Assembly (NCBI RefSeq): GCF_004364435.1
Contig: NZ_SOCT01000002.1
Span: 496,001 to 560,000 of the forward strand
Length of the DNA stretch: 64,000 nucleotides
Reading direction: 5' to 3'
From: Pseudomonas sp. LP_7_YM
Lineage (GTDB): Bacteria; Pseudomonadota; Gammaproteobacteria; Pseudomonadales; Pseudomonadaceae
This document shows positions 49,147-58,162 of the stretch, one piece after another. Each line of letters opens with the position of its first letter. Position 1 is the first letter of the stretch. The notes under the pieces are model-generated. The model made no database searches. It was given only the letters and a program-made list of their open reading frames with translations, and was not told the origin of the DNA. The translations under genes were made by a program, and so were the position numbers.

Positions 49147-49334
49147 TCACTGCTGTTATTGAGGTCATGGGCAGCTTTCTGTGCATGACCCCTGTTTCAG
49201 TGGGCGTGTGCAAGCGCGCCATCGGCAGACTGGCGATCAGGCAGCTTGCGCACCCTGTCATGTGTCAGCGTTCTCATAAAGCTCTCTCCTTCAGATCTGC
49301 CTCCGTCAGCGTGCACGCAGATAGCAGAAGCCAC

Positions 49335-49610
49335 TCACCCATCGGCATTCTGCGCAGCCTCATCCATTTCCTTGATCCGCTGATCGATCAACTGGCATTT
49401 GTCCGGGACGTCTCTGGCCGCGGTTTCCAGTTGCATATCCTTTATCTCCTGATTCAACTCCTTGGCCTTGGCCGGATTCTGCTGGGTCAAACTCTGCACT
49501 TGCCGGGCGAGTTGTTGCCGTTTGGCCTCAGCCACTTCGGGTGTGCAGGCCCAAACCGGCGCCGCCGCGAGCAGCGTCAGCGCGGCAGTGATGCTGATCA
49601 GCGTTTTCAT
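49335..49610 (-). CDS. Small exported helical protein
   Basis: A 91-residue protein with a signal peptide (MKTLISITAALTLLAAAPVWA) and a mature helical region rich in Gln, Lys and Glu (KRQQLARQVQSLTQQNPAKA). Two Cys residues (ACTPEV and DKCQL) could form a disulfide in the periplasm. No family was recognised with certainty. It is alone on the minus strand between two plus-strand genes. Confidence 0.7.
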   Translation of the reverse strand: MKTLISITAALTLLAAAPVWACTPEVAEAKRQQLARQVQSLTQQNPAKAKELNQEIKDMQLETAARDVPDKCQLIDQRIKEMDEAAQNADG

Positions 49611-49802
49611 GTTTGTTTGCCTATCCGTTGCGGGCTTATTGGAAAGGAGCAGGCGCCGTCGGCAAAAGTTCAGCTCGACCGCTGAGCCTGCCAGCTGAAC
49701 CGCTGCGCAGGGGACCGGTCAGACCTTTCGAGTATCAGGCCTGACGACTGGACGTCGCGGGTTGCAATCCCAACTTCGCCCCCGTTTTATGGAGAGAGGA
49801 AT

Positions 49803-50210
49803 ATGTCGAAAAAATATGATTGGGACTTGATCGAGCGTCTGTTGCATGAAGTGCAAAACGGCGTGGGCAAATCGCCTGAGACACGCCAACACGCGGAAGA
49901 ACAGGCTGCGGCGAAAGTGCAGAGCGGCGAGAGCGCAGGTAACGTGGACAGTTTGAAGTCGGACGCAGCAGGCCTCAAAGTGGTGTTGCTCAAGGGCGGC
50001 TTCATCGAACCCCGCCCCGAACAGGAGGGCGGTAACGGTGAGAACTTCGTGTTGACCGCGCGCGGCTCCAGCCTGCTGGCGATGATCGACAGCAGCATTC
50101 CCGGTAACGCGCCGCCGCGTCAGGTACTCGATGAGCAGGCCGATGCCCTGGACCCGAATACCTTTGACGGGGTGTCGTCCGAGGCGCAGGTTGCTCCGGG
50201 CGCCATCTGA
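49803..50210 (+). CDS. DUF2513-like small protein
   Basis: A 135-residue protein. Its start MSKKYDWDLIERLLHEVQNG resembles the DUF2513 domain found in some phage-related and regulatory proteins. The middle LKVVLLKGGFIEPR ... NFVLTARGSSLLAMID looks like a compact winged-helix segment. A GGAGAGAGGA ribosome binding site precedes the ATG. The function is unknown. A hairpin terminator follows the gene. Confidence 0.7.
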   Translation: MSKKYDWDLIERLLHEVQNGVGKSPETRQHAEEQAAAKVQSGESAGNVDSLKSDAAGLKVVLLKGGFIEPRPEQEGGNGENFVLTARGSSLLAMIDSSIPGNAPPRQVLDEQADALDPNTFDGVSSEAQVAPGAI

Positions 50211-50231
50211 TTCAGGCGTCATATGAGTCGT

Positions 50232-50265
50232 GGAGCCGGTTCACTGCACAAGCCGGCTCCTTCAG
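50232..50265. terminator. Hairpin between convergent genes
   Basis: GGAGCCGG / CCGGCTCC is an 8-bp perfect stem with a 13-base loop followed by TTCAGT. It lies between the DUF2513-like gene and the DUF6279 lipoprotein gene and may end both. Confidence 0.5.
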
Positions 50266-50297
50266 TATCCGCGCTTGATGAGCGCTGAGTGTGCCCC

Positions 50298-51170
50298 TCA
50301 ATACGCCTGCTTTGCACCCTTCAGGCAACTCAAGTCAGTAAAATCCTTGCGCACATCGGCAATTTTACCCAAGAGCTTCTGTCGCTGCTCAGGAGAACTC
50401 TGCGCCATCAAATCGCTGATCAACGAAATGGCGGCCTGCTCTGTATGGTCGTAGGCTGCGCGGTATTCCGGGGTCCAGAACGTTTCTCTGTCCTGCAGCA
50501 ACTTTGCGATCCTCTGATCGAAGTCCGGCGCCTGCCGTTGCTTGACTGCACTCAATAGCAGCGACTGCCAATGTGAACGGTTGTCAATCCACAGGCGGTT
50601 TTGCTCGCCCAGTGAGGTTGACCACTGCATCACGCGCGCTCTTTGCGTCGCACTGAGCTTGCCGATCCACGGGTTCAGACGCTTTTCCATACGCTGGGCG
50701 CGATCCTTGATCTGCTGGTCCAGCGGTTGATCAACGAAATCCGACTCGTGCTTGCGCAGGTCCTTGTCGAATGCGGTTTGCATCTCCGCCACCTGCTGAT
50801 CGTCCAGTTGACGTAGCAGTTCGACCGCGGACGGGGTGATTTCCCGGGAAATGGTGGCGATGGCCTGCCGGGCTTCGGCGGTGCGTGCCTTGAGTTGGGT
50901 TTCATTGACCTGACTGGTTTCCACCATGCCCTGCAAGCGGTCGAGCCAACTGAGGTAATCAGGAATCTGCGTGGTGCAGTGCCAGCTCAGATGCTCCTTG
51001 AGGCGATCGTCGAGCCAGTCTTTCTGCGCGGTATGCATATCCAGGTAATCGCTGAGCGACCACGGAATGATCAGATCAAGATGCCGATAGGTCAGACCCA
51101 ACTGGCTGCAGCCCGTCAGCAGCGCCAGGCTCAACCACAGCGAGATACAGGTCCTTAATACAATGCCCAT
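50298..51170 (-). CDS. DUF6279 family lipoprotein
   Basis: A 290-residue lipoprotein with lipobox LLTGC in MGIVLRTCISLWLSLALLTG-C. The sequence after the Cys, with YRHLDLIIPWSLSDYLDM, and the Trp/Arg-rich helical body match DUF6279. It should be in the outer or inner membrane facing the periplasm. Function unknown. It ends with a Cys-containing segment near residue 283. Single gene. Confidence 0.8.
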   Translation of the reverse strand: MGIVLRTCISLWLSLALLTGCSQLGLTYRHLDLIIPWSLSDYLDMHTAQKDWLDDRLKEHLSWHCTTQIPDYLSWLDRLQGMVETSQVNETQLKARTAEARQAIATISREITPSAVELLRQLDDQQVAEMQTAFDKDLRKHESDFVDQPLDQQIKDRAQRMEKRLNPWIGKLSATQRARVMQWSTSLGEQNRLWIDNRSHWQSLLLSAVKQRQAPDFDQRIAKLLQDRETFWTPEYRAAYDHTEQAAISLISDLMAQSSPEQRQKLLGKIADVRKDFTDLSCLKGAKQAY

Positions 51171-51232
51171 GACAGCTCCTTGCCGGTTTACTCCCAGTTA
51201 TAGAGCAAGTCCGGTCAAGGCGGTTCAGCCAA

Positions 51233-51985
51233 TCAGAAAAACGAACGCACGATCTTCAGCGTTACTGCGCTTTCGCACTGAGTATTGTGCCCGCTGTAGG
51301 CGCTGCAATCGGCACCGGTGAGGCTCGAGCCGCTGTACATCAGGTTCATGTCCATTCCCAGCCAAGGGCGCGAGATATTGAACGACCAGTCGTTGTAGGC
51401 GCTGACTACGCCTCCACCATCGATCAGGGTGGGCGCGTCGAGTTGGTGATTGCCGTATTGCATGCGCAGGTCCAGGCCTAATGGAACCAGGCCACCGAGA
51501 CCGCCGAGATCGAGAAACAAGGTGCTGTCCTGCCGTCCCGCGTCTGTGCTGACGGCCGTGCCGATGCGGCTGTCGAAGATCCGAAACCCGGCGTACAGCT
51601 CATGGCTGTCGATCTGATTGGTGTTGGGGTAGCTGTAGCGGATCACGCCCAGCTCATAGCCCAGGGTCTTGTCGAACGGTTTCTTGAAGCCCAGATAGGA
51701 GTCAACCTCCAGCGTGGTATCCGGCGCGAGCCCCGCGCTGGGAGACCATTGGCCGATGTAGAATCCGCTCTCGTGGGTGAGGTCCAGCCCGCCATGGAAT
51801 TTGGAATCGCCACTGCTGGGTGTCACCAGACCCTGGGCCATGGTGCGGCTTGGCGTGGTCCCGAGCTTGAGGCTGAAGTCGCCCACCTGCCGTTCGAGCA
51901 CCTGGGCATTGGCAGACGGGTGCACCAGCACGGCGCTGGTCAGCAGCGCACCGGTCCAGCGTGTAAAACAGCGAGCATGAAGCAT
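51233..51985 (-). CDS. TorF-family putative porin
   Basis: A 250-residue exported protein with an N-terminal signal peptide ending SANA-QVLER. The mature part is rich in aromatic-Gly beta-strand patterns (GLDLTHESGFYIGQWSPSAG, SYLGFKKPFDKTLGYELGV) and ends in a terminal Phe (KIVRSFF), as outer-membrane beta-barrels do. This is the architecture of the TIGR02001/TorF group. The transported solute is unknown. Confidence 0.78.
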   Translation of the reverse strand: MLHARCFTRWTGALLTSAVLVHPSANAQVLERQVGDFSLKLGTTPSRTMAQGLVTPSSGDSKFHGGLDLTHESGFYIGQWSPSAGLAPDTTLEVDSYLGFKKPFDKTLGYELGVIRYSYPNTNQIDSHELYAGFRIFDSRIGTAVSTDAGRQDSTLFLDLGGLGGLVPLGLDLRMQYGNHQLDAPTLIDGGGVVSAYNDWSFNISRPWLGMDMNLMYSGSSLTGADCSAYSGHNTQCESAVTLKIVRSFF

Positions 51986-52147
51986 GCGTCACTCCTTTCA
52001 GATTCAGAGGAGTGGATCTAAGGTGGCATATCGCAACGACGAAAGTCTGGATAGGAACCGCGAGCTAGAGCCTCGCAAGCATACCGGCGAATGCTGCCGC
52101 GAATCGACCGCTGGTCGATCCAGGAAAGAAAAAACTGAATGCAGCGA

Positions 52148-52633
52148 TCAGTTTTTCGGCGAAATCAGCTGATTGACGACGATCAGTGCCTGAGGGAACG
52201 AGGGGTAGCCACTCTTGGCGACATCCAGTTCACCGTATTTGGCGCGGTAGGCCCGGGCCTTTTCCTGGTCCACCGAACCCGACAGCTGCGCGAGCAGCGC
52301 GATCGCCAACGGATATTTGTCATCGGCCGATTCCTGCAACATATCGTGCACCATGGAGCCATCACCCTTCAGGCGCAGCAGCAGCACGGCCTGATAAAAG
52401 GCGGCTTCACCGGTCCGGTCATCGCGCGCGGCCCGCGTGAGCAGCGCGCTGGCCAGTTCGTAGCTCTGCTGATGACGCTCATTGATGATCCACTTGGCCT
52501 GTAACATGTCGTTCTGATAGAGCAGGTAGTCACTGCGGCAGTCGCTACCGACAGTCGAGGTGTCGCAGCCGTGTGTCGCACAACCACCCAGGCCAAGGCA
52601 AAGCAGGGCGCCGAAAAACATCCATTTGTTCAT
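52148..52633 (-). CDS. Small Cys-rich lipoprotein
   Basis: A 161-residue lipoprotein. The ATG at 52633 gives MNKWMFFGALLCLGLGGC with lipobox LGGC. Two further Cys follow close behind (HGCDTSTVGSDC). The rest is helical (TPR/Sel1-like character, e.g. LTRAARDDRTGEAAFYQAVL), which suggests a protein-binding scaffold; this is inference. No family was recognised. Confidence 0.7.
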   Translation of the reverse strand: MNKWMFFGALLCLGLGGCATHGCDTSTVGSDCRSDYLLYQNDMLQAKWIINERHQQSYELASALLTRAARDDRTGEAAFYQAVLLLRLKGDGSMVHDMLQESADDKYPLAIALLAQLSGSVDQEKARAYRAKYGELDVAKSGYPSFPQALIVVNQLISPKN

Positions 52634-52829
52634 ATCGGGTTTCCGCAAAGATGTCTGGTCAATCAGGGCATCGTCCGGTCTGTTGCGTGTATCAGCCAGC
52701 TCGGGACGGGCTATGTCGAGACAGTAAAGCAGAGCTTTGCACAAGCAAGCTAAATGAATCGGGGGAGCGATGGACCTGGCGCCTTGCGATCAAAGCGCCT
52801 GGATGTCGACCGCGGAGGCGGTGAAAGAT

Positions 52830-53009
52830 TTACTTTTTACCGAGGGAGATCTGCTTCGAAGCGCCGAAGGTCTGGCCGCTCACGCCTTTGGCGATCTGCT
52901 GGATCTCGCCGCCGGATTTCAGGAAAGCTACAATTTGTGCGTTGATCGAATCGCTGGTCTCAACGGCTGGAGCTGGCTTGGCTTTCGAGTTGGATGCTTT
53001 TACGCGCAT
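52830..53009 (-). CDS. 59-residue conserved small protein with SutA-like AFLxxGGxIQxI motif
   Basis: A 59-residue protein too short for normal gene calling. It reads MRVKASNSKAKPAPAVETSD at the start, then INAQIVAFLKSGGEIQQIAK, and ends with ASKQISLGKK. The basic Ala/Pro/Lys N-terminus is disordered; the AFLxxGGxIQxI core resembles the one in the RNA-polymerase-binding regulator SutA, though the rest differs. The codon-level bias (silent third positions rich in G/C) looks protein coding on this strand only. Confidence 0.65.
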   Translation of the reverse strand: MRVKASNSKAKPAPAVETSDSINAQIVAFLKSGGEIQQIAKGVSGQTFGASKQISLGKK

Positions 53010-53388
53010 GGCTGCAATTAACCTATATAAAATTAATACGGCCGGCCATCTTATCGGAATGCGCGAACAATTGCTTGGTAATTATCGGCGCCGCACCATA
53101 GACCGATTAATCCCTGCGACGCAAAGCATTTCGCTCTGCGATCGGCTAAATGCCTGTTTTAATTGCCATGTATCGCGTCCCCAGATGCGTAAATGACGCC
53201 GTGATTACCTGCGGTATCCGTCTTTTGATCTGACCAGTGGCCGGTTAGCGTACCCGTTGAGCCAGTTGCTCTTGCCAAGGCCCTGATTTTCAAGGCTTGC
53301 GGCGCCCCTCTACAGACCTGACGCCGGGAGCGGCAACCGCAGGCCAAACTCGGGTAGAATGCCGCCCACGTAATGAGGGTATTTGGAC
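53010..53388. other. Divergent intergenic region
   Basis: 379 bases between the 59-residue protein gene and the CvfB-like gene, both promoters included. An A/T-rich block (TATATAAAATTAATA, 53024-53038) is the likely promoter of the small gene. No RNA gene or repeat was recognised. Confidence 0.45.
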
Positions 53389-54225
53389 ATGGCTTTAGTC
53401 GGACGCTACAACAGTTTGCAAGTGGTGAAACACACCAACTTCGGTTTATACCTGGACGGTGCTCAGGATGGCGAAATCCTGTTGCCCAATCGTTATATCC
53501 CTAAAGATATTCCGAGCGAGGATGAAGACTGGTTAAACGTATTTATTTATCTGGACAGCGATGACAAGTTAATCGCCACCACTGAAAAACCAAAAGTTCA
53601 AGTGGGTGAGTTCGCCAGCCTGAAAGTAGCCGAGGTCAACAGCATCGGTATCTTTCTGGACTGGGGGCTGCCCAAGGATTTGTTGCTGCCGTATTCCGAA
53701 GAAAAGCACCCGCTGAAAGCCGGTGACTACTGTGTGGTGCATGTCTACCTCGACAAACACACCCGCCGCATCACGGCCACTACGCGCCTTGATCGCTATC
53801 TGGACAAGGTTCCGGCCAGCTATACCGTGGGCCAGGAGGTGGACCTGCTGGTCGCTGAAGAAACCGCGATGGGTTTCAAGGCGATCATCAATAACAAGCA
53901 CTGGGGCCTGATTCACAAGAACGAAGTCTTCAAATTCCTGCGCTCCGGCAAACAGGAAAAGGGCTTCATCAAGGAAGTGCGCAGCGACGGCAACATCAGC
54001 CTGAGTCTGCAACCGGTTGGCGAGCAACTGGCCAGCAGTCTTAATGCCAAAATCCTCGACAGGTTACGCCAGAACAATGGCGTACTGCCTGTCAGCGACA
54101 AGAGCGATCCGTCGGTCATCAGTAACCTGTTCGGCGTCAGCAAGGGCAACTTCAAAAAGGCCATTGGCGCGATGTACAAGCAGGGCCAGATCGTGATCCA
54201 CGCCGATCGTATCGAGCTGGTCTGA
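53389..54225 (+). CDS. CvfB-family S1 RNA-binding protein
   Basis: A 278-residue protein with tandem S1-like OB folds (FGLYLDGAQDGEILLPNRYI and SIGIFLDWGLPKDLLLPYSE) and a C-terminal winged helix (DPSVISNLFGVSKGNFKKAI). This is the CvfB/YitL architecture. The ATG at 53389 follows GAGGG. CvfB proteins affect RNA stability and virulence gene expression in Gram-positive bacteria; the role in Pseudomonas is not established. It stands alone. Confidence 0.88.
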   Translation: MALVGRYNSLQVVKHTNFGLYLDGAQDGEILLPNRYIPKDIPSEDEDWLNVFIYLDSDDKLIATTEKPKVQVGEFASLKVAEVNSIGIFLDWGLPKDLLLPYSEEKHPLKAGDYCVVHVYLDKHTRRITATTRLDRYLDKVPASYTVGQEVDLLVAEETAMGFKAIINNKHWGLIHKNEVFKFLRSGKQEKGFIKEVRSDGNISLSLQPVGEQLASSLNAKILDRLRQNNGVLPVSDKSDPSVISNLFGVSKGNFKKAIGAMYKQGQIVIHADRIELV

Positions 54226-54362
54226 CCCTGCAATGCGTCCTTATCTGGCCCTGCTCGGATGCAGGGCAGGGTAACTCAATGTAACCCCCCGAATGGCGCG
54301 AAGAGGATCACGGGTGCACGGAGTGTGTCGCTGACCCGCGACCTTTACGAGCAGAGGTTGCG

Positions 54363-54386
54363 CCTGGCAGGGGATTGCCTGCCAGG
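54363..54386 (-). terminator. Hairpin after the 126-residue protein gene
   Basis: CCTGGCAGG / CCTGCCAGG is a perfect 9-bp stem with a GGATTG loop. It lies 9 bases past the stop on the minus strand. There is no T-tract, so it is a weak terminator candidate. Confidence 0.4.
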
Positions 54387-54394
54387 TTGCAGAT

Positions 54395-54775
54395 TTACGG
54401 CTGCACAAACCCGGTGAAACTCAGATTCGCTCCATTCGGGCGCATGTCCTTGAGGTATGAATCCTTATCCGCCGACAGCTCCAGGCTAACGGTGGATTTG
54501 CGCTTGCCTTCGTTGCGAATCACCACGCCTTCCTTCTGCTCACGCAAGAATCTGGTCGTCACTTTCAAGTGAATCAGCTCATCGGTGCTTGGCGCGTGCA
54601 ACAGCAGGTGCAGCCATTCGTATTGGCCGACCGCCAGCCGAGTTACCGGAAGATCGAACCACCAGATGTTGCGTTTGGGGTCCAGAACCGCGAAATGAGT
54701 GTTGTTGGTGCCTAATACGGCACCGCCCAGTTGCTCATTGCGGCGCGCGATGGCCTGCTGCTTGTCGAGTTTCAT
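54395..54775 (-). CDS. Conserved hypothetical protein
   Basis: A 126-residue cytoplasmic protein. The ATG at 54775 gives MKLDKQQAIARRNEQLGGAV, and the rest has alternating beta-strand segments (AVLDPKRNIWWFDLPVTRLA). The ribosome binding site (GGAAGGTT) supports this start over a longer frame. No domain was recognised. It is divergent from the CsbD gene, which raises the possibility of shared stress control. Confidence 0.65.
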   Translation of the reverse strand: MKLDKQQAIARRNEQLGGAVLGTNNTHFAVLDPKRNIWWFDLPVTRLAVGQYEWLHLLLHAPSTDELIHLKVTTRFLREQKEGVVIRNEGKRKSTVSLELSADKDSYLKDMRPNGANLSFTGFVQP

Positions 54776-54937
54776 AACCTTCCTGTGGATCTCTGTTTCG
54801 TGAGCCTGAACGTGCATCTGCGGGCACAACCCGGTTCGGCTGCGCATTCTCCGGGGTTGCCGGGCAAACATAAAGGCAAAACTGGCGCAAGTGATGAAAA
54901 GCGCTGAGCCTTCTGCGAAAAACTCGGAAAAATTTTT

Positions 54938-54966
54938 GAAACTCTGGGGAACGGAGTCCGGTCAAC
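54938..54966 (+). promoter_or_regulatory. Possible ECF-sigma (AlgU-like) promoter of the CsbD gene
   Basis: GAAACT (54938-54943) and GTCAAC (54961-54966) are separated by 17 bases, loosely matching a GAACTT/TCTGA-type ECF promoter. CsbD-type genes are commonly under general- or envelope-stress sigma factors. The match is imperfect. Confidence 0.3.
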
Positions 54967-55014
54967 CTCTATGTCGAGGTTATGACACCTGATTCCTACC
55001 GAGGAGAGACAACG

Positions 55015-55206
55015 ATGAGCAGCACTGGCGATAAAGTCAAAGGCGTGGCCAACGAAGCAGTCGGTAACGTGAAACAAGGCGTAGGCAAAGCCACCGGCAA
55101 CGACAAATTGCATGCAGAAGGCAAGGCGCAAGAAGTCAAAGGCGATGTGCAGAAGAAAGTGGGCGAAGCAAAAGACGCCGTGAAAAATGGCGTCGATAAG
55201 GCCTGA
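55015..55206 (+). CDS. CsbD-family stress protein
   Basis: A 63-residue hydrophilic protein. It starts [20 protein letters not shown] and carries the CsbD repeat pattern with alternating Lys, Glu, Gly and Ala. CsbD/YjbJ proteins are abundant under osmotic or stationary-phase stress; their molecular function is unknown. The ATG at 55015 is preceded by GAGGAGAG. A terminator follows. Confidence 0.88.
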   Translation: MSSTGDKVKGVANEAVGNVKQGVGKATGNDKLHAEGKAQEVKGDVQKKVGEAKDAVKNGVDKA

Positions 55207-55257
55207 CCGCCTGTGCACTCGGGGCTAACCGCCCCGGCGAGTCAAAGCGTCATCCGT

Positions 55258-55285
55258 AACGGCCATCCCATGATGGCCGTTATTG
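55258..55285 (+). terminator. Terminator after the CsbD gene
   Basis: AACGGCCATC / GATGGCCGTT is a perfect 10-bp stem with a CCAT loop, followed by ATTG. The T-tract is short. Confidence 0.6.
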
Positions 55286-55448
55286 CGTCCGGTCCAGGAT
55301 GCGTTGAAACGTTTTGGGCCTGGCAAAAGTGCTTAACTGAATGTAAAAAGCCCGACCCGTTATGCAGGGCATACGGAATTTCAAAGCATTTGCCTGCTCG
55401 TATAGGTAAATGTGCTTCAGATACGTCTACGTCGCGAAAGGAGACGCC

Positions 55449-56498
55449 ATGATATTCCCGGATTTGCGCCGGCTACGTGTAACAACGGTGTTGGTCAGAA
55501 CGGTCAAAGAGTTCCTCGACGACGAGATGTCGACGTACGCCTCTGCACTGGCTTACCAGATGCTGTTTTCGCTGTTCCCGTTCCTGCTGTTTCTCATCGC
55601 CCTGATCGGCTTTTTGCATCTGCCGGATTTCTTCAGCTGGTTGCGCCTGCAGTCTGAACTGGTGCTGCCACCGCAAGCGCTGGATCAGGTCAATCCTGTG
55701 ATCGATCAGTTGCAGGAGTCCAAAGGCGGCTTGCTCTCGGTCGGTATCTTCATCGCCCTGTGGAGCGCCTCGGCAGGTGTGCGTTTGATGATGAGCGCGA
55801 TGAACGCCGCTTACGATGTCGTTGAACAGCGTCCGGTGTGGAAGCGCATTCCGCTGTCGGTGCTGTACACCGTGGGCTTTGCCGGGATGTTGCTGGCGGC
55901 GGCGGCGCTGATGGTCACAGGGCCTCAGGTAATGAGCTGGCTGGCGGCGCAGATCGGCATGGAGGAATTCATCGTCACCCTGTGGACCATCCTGCGCTGG
56001 CCGTTGATCATTCTGCTGCTGATGATTTCCGTGGCGATGATGTATTACGTCATGCCGGACGTTAAGCAGGAGTTCCGTTTCATCTCGCCCGGCTCGGTGC
56101 TGGCGGTGGTGGTCTGGATCGTTGCCTCTCTGGGCTTTGCGTACTACGTGAAAACCTTCGCCAACTACGATGCGATGTACGGCAGCATTGGCGCGATCAT
56201 CGTCTTGCTCCTGTATTTCTATATTTCCGCATCGGTCCTGTTGCTAGGGGCGGAAATGAATGCGGTGATCGAACACTTGTCCGAAGAGGGCAAGGAGAAA
56301 GGCGAGAAAGTCCCTGGAGACGGTGGTGAGGATGCCGATGCCGAAACCCAGGAGAAGCAGAACGACCAGTACAAGGATAAGGACAAGCAGCAGGTCTCGG
56401 GTCTGGGCCGTAATCACGATCACGATCAGGACCACGACCATGACCACGCTCACGACTATGAGCAGCCCCTGCAGCCGTTGAAAATCGACAAGCCCTGA
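55449..56498 (+). CDS. YihY/BrkB-family membrane protein with His/Asp tail
   Basis: A 349-residue inner-membrane protein with about six hydrophobic helices. The N-terminal FLDDEMSTYASALAYQMLFS and the C-terminal FANYDAMYGSIGAIIVLLLY motifs define the YihY/UPF0761 (BrkB) family. The ATG at 55449 follows GAAAGGAGA. After the last helix there is a charged tail rich in Glu, Lys and Gln ending in alternating His-Asp (NHDHDQDHDHDHAHDYEQ), a likely metal-binding segment not usual for the family. The function is uncertain. Confidence 0.85.
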   Translation: MIFPDLRRLRVTTVLVRTVKEFLDDEMSTYASALAYQMLFSLFPFLLFLIALIGFLHLPDFFSWLRLQSELVLPPQALDQVNPVIDQLQESKGGLLSVGIFIALWSASAGVRLMMSAMNAAYDVVEQRPVWKRIPLSVLYTVGFAGMLLAAAALMVTGPQVMSWLAAQIGMEEFIVTLWTILRWPLIILLLMISVAMMYYVMPDVKQEFRFISPGSVLAVVVWIVASLGFAYYVKTFANYDAMYGSIGAIIVLLLYFYISASVLLLGAEMNAVIEHLSEEGKEKGEKVPGDGGEDADAETQEKQNDQYKDKDKQQVSGLGRNHDHDQDHDHDHAHDYEQPLQPLKIDKP

Positions 56499-56558
56499 TC
56501 GCTCCTGTGGCAGGATGCGCCTTTACACGGCGCATCCGCCCCTGCCAAAGGTTCTTCC

Positions 56559-57098
56559 ATGATTCGTGAAATTTTGAAAATGGGTGATGAGCGTTTGTTG
56601 CGCATCGCGCCGCCCGTACCCGAATCAATGTTCGGCTCCAGCGAATTGAAAACACTCATCGACGACATGTTTGAAACCATGCACAGCGTCGGTGGCGTAG
56701 GTCTGGCCGCGCCGCAGATTGGCGTCGATTTGCAACTGGTGATCTTCGGGTTCGAACGCAGCGAGCGTTACCCCGATGCCGAGGCCGTGCCGCAGACCAT
56801 CCTGCTCAACCCGCTGATCACGCCGCTTGAGCCGACGCTGGAAGAGGGTTGGGAGGGCTGTCTGTCGGTGCCTGGGCTGCGTGGCGTGGTGGAGCGTCAC
56901 GAGCACATCCGCTACGAAGGCTTTAATCCCGACGGCAAGCGTATCCAGCGCGTGGCTCGGGGCTTTCATGCGCGGGTGGTACAGCACGAGTGCGACCATC
57001 TGATCGGGCGGCTGTACCCGTCTCGGGTCACGGACTTCACCCGCTTTGGCTTCACCGAAGTGCTGTTTCCAGATATGGACCCAAATGCGGATGATTGA
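56559..57098 (+). CDS. def: Peptide deformylase
   Basis: A 179-residue Fe2+/Zn2+ enzyme that removes the formyl group from new polypeptides. The three family motifs are intact: [18 protein letters not shown] and the metal site HECDH (H143-E144-C145-D146-H147). It is not next to fmt, so it is probably a second deformylase of the genome (Pseudomonas often has more than one), which is an inference. It follows the YihY gene by 60 bases on the same strand. Confidence 0.95.
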   Translation: MIREILKMGDERLLRIAPPVPESMFGSSELKTLIDDMFETMHSVGGVGLAAPQIGVDLQLVIFGFERSERYPDAEAVPQTILLNPLITPLEPTLEEGWEGCLSVPGLRGVVERHEHIRYEGFNPDGKRIQRVARGFHARVVQHECDHLIGRLYPSRVTDFTRFGFTEVLFPDMDPNADD

Positions 57099-57234
57099 GC
57101 CAGCCAGGCTGTAGAGGCCGATTAACGGGCGCAAGCGCAGTGTCAGGCAGCTCGTTGGCGACTGACCCTTCGCTTAGAACTCGCAGCGAGCGGGCGCCTG
57201 CCGTTTGGCATTCGACTGACGCTGCGAATGGCGC

Positions 57235-58065
57235 TTATTTGCCCGGCTTGATGAACCGCAGCGTCATCCGGTCCGACTCGCCAATCGCCAGATACCTGGC
57301 CTTGTCCTGATCGCCTTTCACCAGCACGGGCGGTAAGGTCCAGACGCCATCGGGGTAGTCCTTGGTGTCCTTGGGGTTGGCGTTCACTTCGCTTTTACCT
57401 ACCAAGGTGAACCCCGCCGTCTTTGCCAGCTCTACCACGTAATCGGTGGGCAGGTAGCCATTCTTCCGGTTGTCCCTGGCGGTGGTGCCTGGTTTGGCAC
57501 GATGGTCGACCACCCCCAGCGTCCCCCCCGGTTTCAGTACGTCATAGAACGCCTTGAAGGTCGCCGCCTCGTTGCCCGCATCGACCCAGTTATGCACATT
57601 GCGGAACGTCAGAACCGTGTCGGCAGACGCAGGTTTGCCAAACACCGGCGCTTTGGGCGTGTAGGCGACAACCTCGACCTTGCCGTAATGCGCAGGGTCG
57701 GCAGCGTATTTCTGCTTGAGGCTGTCGGCGGATTTTTTCGCGTAATCGTTCACCACAGGATCGACGATTGCCGCCACGTAATGCCCCTTGTCCTTAAGCA
57801 ATGGCGCGAGCAGTTCGCTGTACCAGCCGCTGCCGGGACTGATCTCGATGACGGTCTGGTCGTTTCGCACGCCAAAAAACTGCAGCGTCTGCTCAGGATG
57901 GCGATAGGGGTCGCGTGCCGCATTTTGCGGCACACGCCAGTCGCCGTTGAGCACAGTGGCGAACTGCTCTTGGGTAATGTTGGACGTGGAGGCGGTAGGC
58001 GCGGCCATGGCAACGGACGGCCCGAGCATCGCGGCGAGAGATAAAGCGCTGAGAAAGGGTTTCAT
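57235..58065 (-). CDS. Periplasmic-type class I SAM methyltransferase
   Basis: A 276-residue protein with a signal peptide (MKPFLSALSLAAMLGPSVAM-A) before a methyltransferase fold. The SAM-binding motif is TVIEISPGSGWYSELLAPLL and the following acidic position is AAIVDP; DTVLTFRNVHNW is a later motif. SAM is cytoplasmic, so an exported methyltransferase is odd, yet this architecture is common in proteobacteria and its activity is unproven. An ATG two codons upstream (58071) is an alternative start. Confidence 0.8.
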   Translation of the reverse strand: MKPFLSALSLAAMLGPSVAMAAPTASTSNITQEQFATVLNGDWRVPQNAARDPYRHPEQTLQFFGVRNDQTVIEISPGSGWYSELLAPLLKDKGHYVAAIVDPVVNDYAKKSADSLKQKYAADPAHYGKVEVVAYTPKAPVFGKPASADTVLTFRNVHNWVDAGNEAATFKAFYDVLKPGGTLGVVDHRAKPGTTARDNRKNGYLPTDYVVELAKTAGFTLVGKSEVNANPKDTKDYPDGVWTLPPVLVKGDQDKARYLAIGESDRMTLRFIKPGK

Positions 58066-58162
58066 GTGCATCCCGTGTCTGCGGCAGAAGGTGGTGGCGA
58101 GGCTAGCACGCGGGATTCCCGGACGATTGGCACATTTGGTTTGGTCGTTCACCTAAATGGAT

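Noticed and set aside
52770..53021. An 83-codon plus-strand frame opposite the 59-residue protein
   Set aside because: The minus-strand frame reads as a sensible low-complexity-plus-helix protein with a conserved-looking core; the plus frame looks like its complement.
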